Below are positions 53,298 through 62,360 of a stretch of DNA of 64,000 nt, piece by piece. The first letter of the stretch is position 1, and every line of letters starts with the position of its first letter. A program made the translations under genes and the position numbers. The DNA comes from Flavobacterium aquicola (GTDB taxonomy: Bacteria; Bacteroidota; Bacteroidia; Flavobacteriales; Flavobacteriaceae), in contig NZ_QUNI01000004.1 of NCBI RefSeq assembly GCF_003385115.1, forward strand, positions 194,459 to 258,458, written 5' to 3'. The notes below the pieces were generated by a model. The model did not search any database and was not told the DNA's origin. It saw nothing but the letters and a program-made list of their open reading frames with translations.

Positions 53298-54257
53298 TTA
53301 GTTTTTTACGTTTGTAATAGAATCTTTTGGAGCAACGTATGGTTTGTTCTTTTTACCAAAAACGGAAACATTTACATATCGGGTTGGGTTTAGTCTCACA
53401 TCTTGTAAAAGCAGTTCTAACTCTTTTGAAGTTTTGGACAAATTAGCATACAAAGCATCGTCTTTCATTAACTTACCCATTGTGCCTTTACCAGACTCTA
53501 TGCCTTTCATTATTCCGTCAACCTTAGCTAATGTTGCGTTCAGATTTCTAACTGTAAGACCTAAATCTGCCTTGTTCAAAGAATCTGATATCTTTACAAA
53601 ATTATCCGAAACTTTATTGAAATTAGAAACTACGCCTTTCAGCTGTCCTTTATTTTCTTCCAAAATTACATTTGCATTTGCTGCAACTTTATGAAACTGC
53701 TCCATTGTAGCACTAAGTTCAGCTAAACTCTTTTTTAAATCTGCTTTTCCTTTGGCATCTAAAACTTCATTGAAACTAATAACTAATTGATCAGCACTGG
53801 TCATTAATTTTTCGACTTTGGCAAGAGCCGGACTAACTTTATCTCCTAACGAGTCCATTAGACTTACCTGTACGACACCTTTTAAATAATCGCCGCTTTC
53901 GGCAATATTTTTATCGTTATAATTAGGGCGAATCGATAATTGCTTTCCTCCAATAAGGCTGGCATCATAAATTGCTACTGTACTTGATTTAGATATGGGA
54001 AAATCGGTGTTAACTTGTAACTCAACTAGTAAAGTACCATTTTCAGTAATTGTTATTGTTTTTACTTTCCCAACAATAAGTCCGTTAATCGTTATAGGAG
54101 CTGATGGTGCAAGTCCTTCTACATTTTCATATACTGAATAGAAAGTTTTGTAACTATTAAAAAGATCTTTTCCTTTTAAATAACTATATCCCCAAATGAA
54201 TAATAAAATTGATGTAATAACTAATATAGCAGTTTTTATTTCTCTTGTAATTTTCAA
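53298..54257 (-). CDS. MlaD/MCE-family lipid transport protein
   Basis: A 319-residue protein with one N-terminal membrane helix (TAILVITSILLFIWGYSYL) and an MCE domain (about residues 38-115: VYENVEGLAPSAPITINGL, VGKVKTITITENG). A long helical tail (about 135-300) follows, as in MlaD-type hexamers that form a periplasmic channel for phospholipids. The matching MlaE/MlaF genes are not in the window. It lies 51 bp downstream of the amidase gene, a pairing I recall from other Bacteroidota. Confidence 0.92.
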   Translation of the reverse strand: MKITREIKTAILVITSILLFIWGYSYLKGKDLFNSYKTFYSVYENVEGLAPSAPITINGLIVGKVKTITITENGTLLVELQVNTDFPISKSSTVAIYDASLIGGKQLSIRPNYNDKNIAESGDYLKGVVQVSLMDSLGDKVSPALAKVEKLMTSADQLVISFNEVLDAKGKADLKKSLAELSATMEQFHKVAANANVILEENKGQLKGVVSNFNKVSDNFVKISDSLNKADLGLTVRNLNATLAKVDGIMKGIESGKGTMGKLMKDDALYANLSKTSKELELLLQDVRLNPTRYVNVSVFGKKNKPYVAPKDSITNVKN

Positions 54258-54308
54258 AATTTTTCTTTTTTTAATGTGTAAATTTAATGTAAAATATTCG
54301 AACTGAAA

Positions 54309-55478
54309 TTATTTGATTGCTTCTTGGATGCTTATTTTTTTGCCGTTTTTAAAGGCTATCATAAAAGCAGAATCATATCCTTTGGATCTAACTTCCTGCA
54401 ATTGATTTTTTGCCGCTTCATAATCAGCAGTTTCTCCGTAAGTGTACTTATAGATATTATCTTCATAAACGGAAGATACATTTTTTAATCCTTTAAAATT
54501 TTTGGGTTCCAAAGCTAACTTCTTTTTACTTGCTGAAAGCTGGATTTTGAAAATCAGGCCTAAAGTATCTTTCTTTTCAATTGTCTTATTAGTTTCTTGG
54601 CTTTTTACAGGAGCCTCAGGAGTTTTTACAGGAGTTTCGGCACCCTTTACTGGATTGTCCTTCAGTATTTCCGAAGGTTTTTCTCCGTAAGTTTCTACTC
54701 CGCCATCTCCAAAATATTCATTTTTGTAACTTATAATTGCATTGGCAATAGCTTTCGCAATATCATTCTGACCTTGTTCTGAATTGAGCTGCTCTCCTTC
54801 GACCGTATTAGAAACAAATCCAGTCTCAATTAAAACTCTAGGCATATAGGCCTTATGCAAAACCATAAAAGGAGCTTGTTTCACGCCGCCTTGCCGCAAT
54901 CTTTTTCCTAAAACAGCAAAAGCTTCTTCAACTTTAGTCGCCAGAGAAATACTATTTTCTAAATATTCCTCCTGCATCAAAGTCATGCCTATCATTGTTT
55001 CTGGGGAATTAGGATCAAATCCTTCGTATTTTTGCTTGTAGTCTTTCTCTAAAGTAATTACAGCATTTTCCTTTTTTGCAGCTTCCAAGTTAGATGCAAT
55101 TTTATTCATACCCATCACATAGGTTTCAGTACCATCAGCAGCCAAATTTTTATTTGCATTACAATGTACAGAAACAAAAACATGTGAATCTGCTCTATTA
55201 GCTATATTAGCCCGTTCGACTAAATCTATAAAAACATCAGTTTTTCTAGTATAAATAACATCTATTTTAGGATATGCTTCCAAAATTTTTCCAACTTTTA
55301 ATACAATAGCTAAGGCAATATTTTTTTCGATTCTTCCGCTGTAAACAGCACCAAAATCATGAGCGCCGTGACCAGCATCTAAAGTAACTTTAAAATTATT
55401 GGATTGTCCATAACTATCGACTATTGACATTGCTATTAAAAATATTAATGCAATTTTTATTTTTTTAGATATATCCAT
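54309..55478 (-). CDS. N-acetylmuramoyl-L-alanine amidase (AmiC type) with C-terminal SPOR-like domain
   Basis: A 389-residue enzyme that cuts peptidoglycan stem peptides. It has a signal peptide, then the Amidase_3 domain (about 30-250): zinc His in LDAGHGAHDFGA, the Glu in RIEKNIALAIV, VHCNANKN, and the catalytic Glu in RVLIETGFVSN. A Pro/Thr/Lys-rich linker (about 265-305) leads to a C-terminal SPOR-like domain (IFKIQLSASKKKLAL, YKYTYGETADYEAAKNQLQE) that would direct it to septal glycan. It heads the operon and is divergent from lptD. Confidence 0.93.
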   Translation of the reverse strand: MDISKKIKIALIFLIAMSIVDSYGQSNNFKVTLDAGHGAHDFGAVYSGRIEKNIALAIVLKVGKILEAYPKIDVIYTRKTDVFIDLVERANIANRADSHVFVSVHCNANKNLAADGTETYVMGMNKIASNLEAAKKENAVITLEKDYKQKYEGFDPNSPETMIGMTLMQEEYLENSISLATKVEEAFAVLGKRLRQGGVKQAPFMVLHKAYMPRVLIETGFVSNTVEGEQLNSEQGQNDIAKAIANAIISYKNEYFGDGGVETYGEKPSEILKDNPVKGAETPVKTPEAPVKSQETNKTIEKKDTLGLIFKIQLSASKKKLALEPKNFKGLKNVSSVYEDNIYKYTYGETADYEAAKNQLQEVRSKGYDSAFMIAFKNGKKISIQEAIK

Positions 55479-55606
55479 CTAATAGTTAATTTTATTACAA
55501 GAGTTCTAGTATAAATTTATGTTTTGATTATTTTTGCCAAAAAAATATAGTAATTTTGGCCCAAATATATTCGAGTCTTCACTTTACAAAAATAGTATTT
55601 AAACCT

Positions 55607-58291
55607 TTGCATACAAACTTATTTAATATCGTTTTAATATCAATTTTCCTGTCATTAGGTTGTTCTGCTTTATATTCCCAAGATATAAAAAAGAAACAGC
55701 CGACTGTCACTCCTAATACACAAGATGTTAAGAAAGGTGCTGAGAAACCGCTCGACACTAACCCAGTTGCCGAAACACCAGCTGACACAGTCAAATTAGA
55801 TACAATCAAAGTAAAAAAAGCTTTCTTAAACGGACAGGTAAAGTACAAAGCAGAGACTTATGCTAAAATCCAGCAAAAGAAAAAACTTATTACTTTATAC
55901 GATAAAGCAGAACTATATTACCAGGACGTTGAATTAAAATCGGGTATTATAGTCATGGATTATGAAAAAAATGAGGTCTATGCAGGCCGAATTAAAGATT
56001 CTCTTGGTAATTACACCCAATTCCCGAATTTTAAGCAAGGTTCGAATGTTATTGAACCAGATTCTATCCGTTTTAATTTCAAAACTAAAAAAGCTTTAAT
56101 ATGGAATTCCAGGACAAATCAAGGCGAATTTAATGTAAAAGCCGCAATTACAAAAAAAGAAAATGATTCAGTTTACTTCCTTAAAGGGGCACGATTTACA
56201 ACTGCAAAAGACGTTGATAACCCAGAATATTATTTTCAGACCAATAAAATAAAATTTATTCCCGGCAAAAAAATTGTTACTGGCTCAACTTACATGGTAA
56301 TTGCAGGAGTTCCAACTCCAATATACTTACCTTTTGCTTATTTTCCATTATCAAAGGAAACAAGTGTTTCGGGAATTATCCTTCCTTCATACAACGATTC
56401 AAATACAAAAGGTTTTTCCCTGCAGAATGGAGGATATTACTTTGCATTAAGTGATCATTATAATTTAACCGTGGTCGGAGATTATTATACCAACGGAAGT
56501 TATGCTTTAGGAATGCAGTCATCATATGCAAAAAGATATAATTTTCAAGGAAACGTTAATATTAGATTTGAGAATAATATTATAAGTGAAAGAGGCTATC
56601 CAGATTATTCTAAAACAAGGATATACAACATTCAATGGTCGCATTCACAAGACTCAAAAGCCAATCCAAATTCAACATTTTCTGCCTCAGTGAATTTAGG
56701 AAGCAGTGAATATTTTAAACAAACTATTAATCAGGTCAATGTAGGATCTTCATTAAACAATACATTGAGTTCCTCTATATCTTATAGTACAGTCTTCCAT
56801 TCGGTACCGGAAAGCAGACTATCGCTTACAGCAACACACTCTCAAAATACTAATACTAAAGTGATCAATATGACACTGCCTACACTGCAGTTTAGTGTAG
56901 ATCGTATTTATCCTTTTGCAATAAATGATGGTGCTAAAAAAGGTTTTTTCAAGAACATTAACCTGCAGTATAATTTAAATGGAAAAAACAGCTTTATAAC
57001 GACCGATTCATTATTTTTTAAACCCGAAATGTTTCAAGATGCTGATATTGGATTCCAGCACTCTATTCCTTTAAGCACTAACTTTAAAGTTTTTAAACAT
57101 TTTAGTGTCTCTACATCTTTGAACTATGATGAAGTATGGTATTTTAAAACTATCGAAAAACACTATGATGATCAACTAGCAACTGTTGTAACTAACGATG
57201 TAAAAGGTTTTGATGCTTTTAGAACTTATAGCTCTTCAACCAGTATCGGAACAACTATTTATGGTACATTTAATTTTGGCGCCGATAAAAAAATACAATC
57301 TATCAGACACGTGATGAGGCCAGCAGTTTCTCATAGCTACACTCCCAGTTTCGAAAAATATTATGACACATATGCTATAGATGGCAGCGGTAACATGCAG
57401 ACTGATAAATATTATACCCGTTTTGAAGGAGGAATGTATGGCGTACCAGGGCAGAATAGGTCAAATTCAATTGGTTTCAATTTAAGCAATACATTTGAAG
57501 CAAAAGTTACTGACAAGGACACGACCAAAACTGAAGCAAAAAAAATAATGCTGCTGAATAACTTGAATTTCTCAACAAGTTATAATGCCGATGCTAAAAC
57601 ACTTGCATGGGCACCCGTGAGAATAAGCGGCGGAACACAATTTTTCGACAATAAATTGAGTGCAAATTTTGGAACTACGTTAGACCCTTATGCTATTGAC
57701 AATTCTGGAACTAGAATAAACACTTTCAATATTGACAATGGTGGCAGCCTTTTCAGAATGACAAGTGCAAATTTGACCATGAATTATTCTCTCAGCAGCA
57801 AAGGATCAGAGAAAAAGGACAAGCCAGATTCACAGGCTGCGAGAAATGGCGGACGCGAAGATGATTTATTTGGGTCAGATATTGACACAGGCAGCTACCG
57901 AAAAAACAGTCAATTTACTGATGATGACGAGGAAAAGGAAGATGCTGTTGCTGAATTTTTCAAATCAAAATTACCATGGGATATGACTTTTGCGTACTCC
58001 TTAACGTATGGAAATAACAATAGAGAAAAGAAAATAACTGGAAATTCCATCATGATTTCGGCTAATACTGATTTAACTCCAAAATGGAAAGCCGGTGTCT
58101 CAACAGGATATGATTTTGTTCAAAAAGGTGTTACTTTCACTCAGCTGCGTTTTGAAAGAGATTTAATGAGCTGGAGAATGGATTTTAACTGGACACCGTT
58201 TGGTCCAAATGCAACTTGGAATTTCTATATTGGTATCAAATCTGGTATTCTTAGTGATATTAAATGGGAGAAAAGAAATCAAAACTTCTAG
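55607..58291 (+). CDS. LPS assembly outer-membrane protein LptD-like
   Basis: There is no ATG near the signal peptide. The frame is open from a TTG at 55556, but the TTG at 55607 begins a clean export signal (LFNIVLISIFLSLGCSALYS), so I prefer it (894 residues). The OstA/LptA-like part (about 60-220: AELYYQDVELKSGIIVMDYE, YYFQTNKIKFIPGKKIVTG) precedes the LptD barrel (VIAGVPTPIYLPFAYFPLS, ISGGTQFFDNKLSANFGTTL). Residues about 750-800 are an acidic insert (DDDEEKEDAVAEFF). It places LPS in the outer membrane with LptE. ridA follows by 58 bp. Confidence 0.9.
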   Translation: MHTNLFNIVLISIFLSLGCSALYSQDIKKKQPTVTPNTQDVKKGAEKPLDTNPVAETPADTVKLDTIKVKKAFLNGQVKYKAETYAKIQQKKKLITLYDKAELYYQDVELKSGIIVMDYEKNEVYAGRIKDSLGNYTQFPNFKQGSNVIEPDSIRFNFKTKKALIWNSRTNQGEFNVKAAITKKENDSVYFLKGARFTTAKDVDNPEYYFQTNKIKFIPGKKIVTGSTYMVIAGVPTPIYLPFAYFPLSKETSVSGIILPSYNDSNTKGFSLQNGGYYFALSDHYNLTVVGDYYTNGSYALGMQSSYAKRYNFQGNVNIRFENNIISERGYPDYSKTRIYNIQWSHSQDSKANPNSTFSASVNLGSSEYFKQTINQVNVGSSLNNTLSSSISYSTVFHSVPESRLSLTATHSQNTNTKVINMTLPTLQFSVDRIYPFAINDGAKKGFFKNINLQYNLNGKNSFITTDSLFFKPEMFQDADIGFQHSIPLSTNFKVFKHFSVSTSLNYDEVWYFKTIEKHYDDQLATVVTNDVKGFDAFRTYSSSTSIGTTIYGTFNFGADKKIQSIRHVMRPAVSHSYTPSFEKYYDTYAIDGSGNMQTDKYYTRFEGGMYGVPGQNRSNSIGFNLSNTFEAKVTDKDTTKTEAKKIMLLNNLNFSTSYNADAKTLAWAPVRISGGTQFFDNKLSANFGTTLDPYAIDNSGTRINTFNIDNGGSLFRMTSANLTMNYSLSSKGSEKKDKPDSQAARNGGREDDLFGSDIDTGSYRKNSQFTDDDEEKEDAVAEFFKSKLPWDMTFAYSLTYGNNNREKKITGNSIMISANTDLTPKWKAGVSTGYDFVQKGVTFTQLRFERDLMSWRMDFNWTPFGPNATWNFYIGIKSGILSDIKWEKRNQNF

Positions 58292-58349
58292 TCTAAACTA
58301 ATTTATACAACTGCTTTTAAATCAAAAGTATTCTAAAAACATAACATAT

Positions 58350-58730
58350 ATGAAAACAATAATCTATACCGAAAAAGCTCCTGCTCCAATCGGACCATAT
58401 AATCAAGCCGTTTTAAGCGGAAATATTCTATATACATCCGGCCAAATTGCTTTAAACCCTGAAACAATGGAATTGGTAGTAGAAAATATCGAATCCGAAA
58501 CTAAACAGGTTATGGAAAACATGAAAGCAGTTCTTGAAGCTGCTGGAATGACTTTTGAAAATGTTGTAAAATCAACTATATTCATTATGAACATGAGTGA
58601 TTTTGGAGCGATTAACACTGTTTACGGATCATATTTTAATGAAAAAACCGCTCCAGCTCGTGAAACGGTTCAAGTGGCTGGTTTGCCAAAAAATGTAAAT
58701 ATAGAGATATCTATGATAGCTGTCCTATAG
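58350..58730 (+). CDS. RidA family enamine/imine deaminase
   Basis: A 126-residue protein of the YjgF/YER057c/UK114 family, full length. Signatures: APIGPYNQAVLSGNILYTSG, QIALNP, ETKQVMENMKAVLEAAG, and the active-site Arg region PARETVQVAGLPKNVNIEIS (20 residues). It hydrolyses reactive enamines and imines from PLP enzymes to ketoacids. The last 20 bases overlap the end of mgsA on the other strand. Confidence 0.96.
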   Translation: MKTIIYTEKAPAPIGPYNQAVLSGNILYTSGQIALNPETMELVVENIESETKQVMENMKAVLEAAGMTFENVVKSTIFIMNMSDFGAINTVYGSYFNEKTAPARETVQVAGLPKNVNIEISMIAVL

Positions 58731-59085
58731 CATTGATTAATAATTGTGCCGTAGCTTCATTTGTTGCTAACGGTACATTATGCACATCGCAAACGCGAAT
58801 TAACATATTAACATCCGCTTCATGCGGATGGCTAGAAAGCGGATCTTTGAAAAATAAAACCATTTGGGTTTTTCCCTCAGCAACTCTACCCGCAATTTGC
58901 GCATCACCTCCTAATGGACCGGAAAGCATTCTTCTGGTTTTGAAACCAGCTTGTTCTGCCCTGCCTCCTGTAGTTCCTGTTGCTATAAATTGTATTTTTT
59001 CCTGCTGTAATATATCACGGTTTTTAATCAAAAATTTGACAATGTCTTCTTTTTTACCGTCATGAGCAATTATTGCAATTTCCAT
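58711..59085 (-). CDS. mgsA: Methylglyoxal synthase
   Basis: A 124-residue enzyme converting dihydroxyacetone phosphate to methylglyoxal and phosphate. Family motifs: IAIIAHDGKKEDIVKF, ATGTTGGRAEQAGF (phosphate-binding), LSGPLGGDAQIAGRVAEG with the catalytic Asp, and FFKDPLSSHPHEADV. It is 3 bp downstream of the kinase gene, so co-transcribed, and its end overlaps ridA by 20 bases. It gives a bypass that releases phosphate when sugar phosphates pile up. Confidence 0.96.
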   Translation of the reverse strand: MEIAIIAHDGKKEDIVKFLIKNRDILQQEKIQFIATGTTGGRAEQAGFKTRRMLSGPLGGDAQIAGRVAEGKTQMVLFFKDPLSSHPHEADVNMLIRVCDVHNVPLATNEATAQLLINAIGQLS

Positions 59086-59088
59086 ACC

Positions 59089-59940
59089 TTAACTATTAGC
59101 TACGTGATAAGCAATTAAGCCGTCAATAGGCCTTCTTAATACATTACCCAGCTGTAATTCATATTTTTCGAAAATTTCAGCTAATTCCTCTTTTAAGTAA
59201 AAAGCAATTGAACCCACAAAATGAACAGGCACTTCTTTGCAATTTTCAAATTGTTTAATATAATTTTTAATAAATGATTTCATTGCTTTAAAAATTATCT
59301 TACGGCAGAATTCATGTTCTTTGTGCTGAATTAAGAATTTAGCAAAAGTTGCAAGATATGCATTTGGATTTGGCTCTTTGTATAATTTGTTTTTAATATA
59401 ATCCGGACTCAAATCATATTCTTTTTCAAATACTTCAGCCAGTTCTTTTGGCATTTTATTAAAGTAATATTTCCTGATTAACTCTTTTCCAAAAACGTTA
59501 CCGCTGCAGTCGTCCATTGCAATGTAACCTAATGACTGTACTTTTTGCTCTAAAACTTTACCATCAAAATAGCTGCAATTTGAACCAGTACCTAATATTC
59601 CAACAATTGCACTTTCTCCTTTTGGAGTTGTCGCAAAAACTGCTGCATAAGTATCTTCCTCAACAACCACTATAGCATTTGAAAAATAATCTCTAAAAAT
59701 TTCAGAAAGCATACTTTTCATTCGATCTGTTCCGCAGCCTGCACCATAGAAAAACAAATGGGTGGCTGTACTTTTATTTTGTAATATATCAAAACGGTCA
59801 TTTAGACGTTCAACGATTTCATCACCGTTAAGAATTTCTGGATTCAGACCTAATGTTTGTGTGGTAAACAAAACTTTTCCATTTTCATCTATTGCAATCC
59901 AATCTGCTTTAGTAGAACCACTATCAACTATTAATTTCAT
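59089..59940 (-). CDS. BadF/BadG/BcrA/BcrD-type ATPase, likely N-acetylglucosamine kinase
   Basis: Start chosen at 59940 (MKLIVDSGSTKADWIAID, 283 residues); the ATG at 60030 adds 30 codons through a simple repeat. ASKHA fold motifs: DSGSTKADW (phosphate 1), FYGAGCGTDRM, VGILGTGSNCSYFDG (phosphate 2) and VHFVGSIAFYLKEEL (adenosine). Proteins like this phosphorylate GlcNAc or related amino sugars. That fits the GlcNAc locus at 15722-30091, though the two are 30 kb apart. A 9-bp repeat (GGTTTATTT, three times) lies just upstream at 59946-59972. Confidence 0.85.
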   Translation of the reverse strand: MKLIVDSGSTKADWIAIDENGKVLFTTQTLGLNPEILNGDEIVERLNDRFDILQNKSTATHLFFYGAGCGTDRMKSMLSEIFRDYFSNAIVVVEEDTYAAVFATTPKGESAIVGILGTGSNCSYFDGKVLEQKVQSLGYIAMDDCSGNVFGKELIRKYYFNKMPKELAEVFEKEYDLSPDYIKNKLYKEPNPNAYLATFAKFLIQHKEHEFCRKIIFKAMKSFIKNYIKQFENCKEVPVHFVGSIAFYLKEELAEIFEKYELQLGNVLRRPIDGLIAYHVANS

Positions 59941-60023
59941 GTTATTATTTGGTTTATTTGGTTTATTTGGTGTGATTATTTGTTTCAAAGCTATTTGGTT
60001 ACTTAAAGAAACAAAATAACAAA

Positions 60024-60049
60024 ATCCCATTAAATCAAATTAATGGGAT
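60024..60049 (-). terminator. Terminator of the pfkA-gap operon
   Basis: A perfect 10-bp stem (ATCCCATTAA / TTAATGGGAT) with a 6-base loop, followed on the - strand by TTTTGTTATTTTGTTTC. It lies 18 bp past the gap stop. Confidence 0.75.
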
Positions 60050-60067
60050 CTTGCAAAATTTTAATTT

Positions 60068-61087
<1,020 letters not shown>

Positions 61088-61117
61088 TTATTTATTTTAT
61101 TCTTTTTAATTTTTGTT

Positions 61118-62104
61118 TTAAATCGACATTATATCTGAAACCCGCAGTAATTCCGTATCAATTTCAGAGTCTCCCTTGATAGCTTGTTCTAGAGGAGTAA
61201 GAACAATTTTGTCGGCTAATATACCAACCATATAATTAGATTCACCTTCCAGTAATGATTCAACAGCTTTTACTCCCAAACGGCTAGCCAAAACTCTATC
61301 AAAACATGATGGTGCGCCTCCACGCTGCATATGACCTAATACAGATACGCGCACATCGTACTCAGGGAAATTAGATTCAACGTAATCTTTTAATTCGAAA
61401 ACTGTTTTACCAATTTTATCTCCTTCAGAAATTACTACTATACTGGATGATTTACCTGCTGCTTTACTTTTTCTTAAAGAGTCTAACAAACGGTCTAATC
61501 CTAAATCTTCTTCAGGTATAAGAATTTCTTCGGCACCAGCGCCTATTCCTGCATTCAATGCTATATGACCAGCATCACGTCCCATAACTTCAATAAGAAA
61601 TAATCTGTTGTGAGAACTTGCTGTATCACGAATTTTATCAATTACTTCAACAACCGTATTTAAAGCAGTATCGTAACCTAAAGTATAGCTTGTGCCGTAA
61701 ATATCATTATCTATCGTTCCAGGGATTCCCATTACTGGAAAATCATATTCAGAATTAAATAACAGGGCTCCTGTAAAAGAACCATCCCCGCCTATCACAA
61801 CTAAAGCATCAATACCTGCCTTTACAAGATTTTTATGAGCTTTCTCACGACCTTCAGGAGTTTTAAAATCCATCGATCGTGCTGATTTTAAAATAGTACC
61901 TCCTTTATTAACAATGTTATTTACACTTCGGGGTCCCATTTCTTTAAAATCCCCTTCAATCATTCCTTGATAGCCTCTATAAATACCAACACATCCAATG
62001 TTATGAAAAGCACATGTTCGTACAACAGAACGAATAGCGGCATTCATTCCTGGAGAGTCTCCTCCAGAGGTAAGTACACCTATCTTTTTTATTGTTTTTG
62101 ACAT
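61118..62104 (-). CDS. pfkA: ATP-dependent 6-phosphofructokinase
   Basis: A 328-residue enzyme turning fructose-6-phosphate into fructose-1,6-bisphosphate. Motifs: GVLTSGGDSPGMNAAIRSVV, GIYRGYQGMIEGD, the ATP site VIGGDGSFTGA, the catalytic GIPGTIDNDIYGTSYTLGYD (20 residues), MGRDAGHIALNAGIG and HMQRGGAPSCFDR. The Gly after GGDG favours ATP over pyrophosphate. It is the first gene of the operon with gap. Confidence 0.98.
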   Translation of the reverse strand: MSKTIKKIGVLTSGGDSPGMNAAIRSVVRTCAFHNIGCVGIYRGYQGMIEGDFKEMGPRSVNNIVNKGGTILKSARSMDFKTPEGREKAHKNLVKAGIDALVVIGGDGSFTGALLFNSEYDFPVMGIPGTIDNDIYGTSYTLGYDTALNTVVEVIDKIRDTASSHNRLFLIEVMGRDAGHIALNAGIGAGAEEILIPEEDLGLDRLLDSLRKSKAAGKSSSIVVISEGDKIGKTVFELKDYVESNFPEYDVRVSVLGHMQRGGAPSCFDRVLASRLGVKAVESLLEGESNYMVGILADKIVLTPLEQAIKGDSEIDTELLRVSDIMSI

Positions 62105-62360
62105 TTTTTTAAGTATTAAAGTGTAAAATTAGCAAATATCCAAGATATTTTTGGGGTGCTTTCTAACATTTTAATAAATAATTTGAAATTCAAACGTTTT
62201 CGTTGATAAGTTTTTTACGCGTAAAAATGCTAGTAATTATTTCCCTTTTTAAATCCAAAATATCGGCTGTAGGATTAACTTTCTATATAAAAAAATTAAA
62301 CAGATTGAAATCGATATCGTAAACATTTTACAGTTGCAAAACTGAAAATAGCATACAAAA

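Noticed and set aside
55556..55606. TTG at 55556 as start of lptD
   Set aside because: It would put 17 residues before the export signal; the TTG at 55607 gives a standard signal peptide. Not decisive without 5' mapping.
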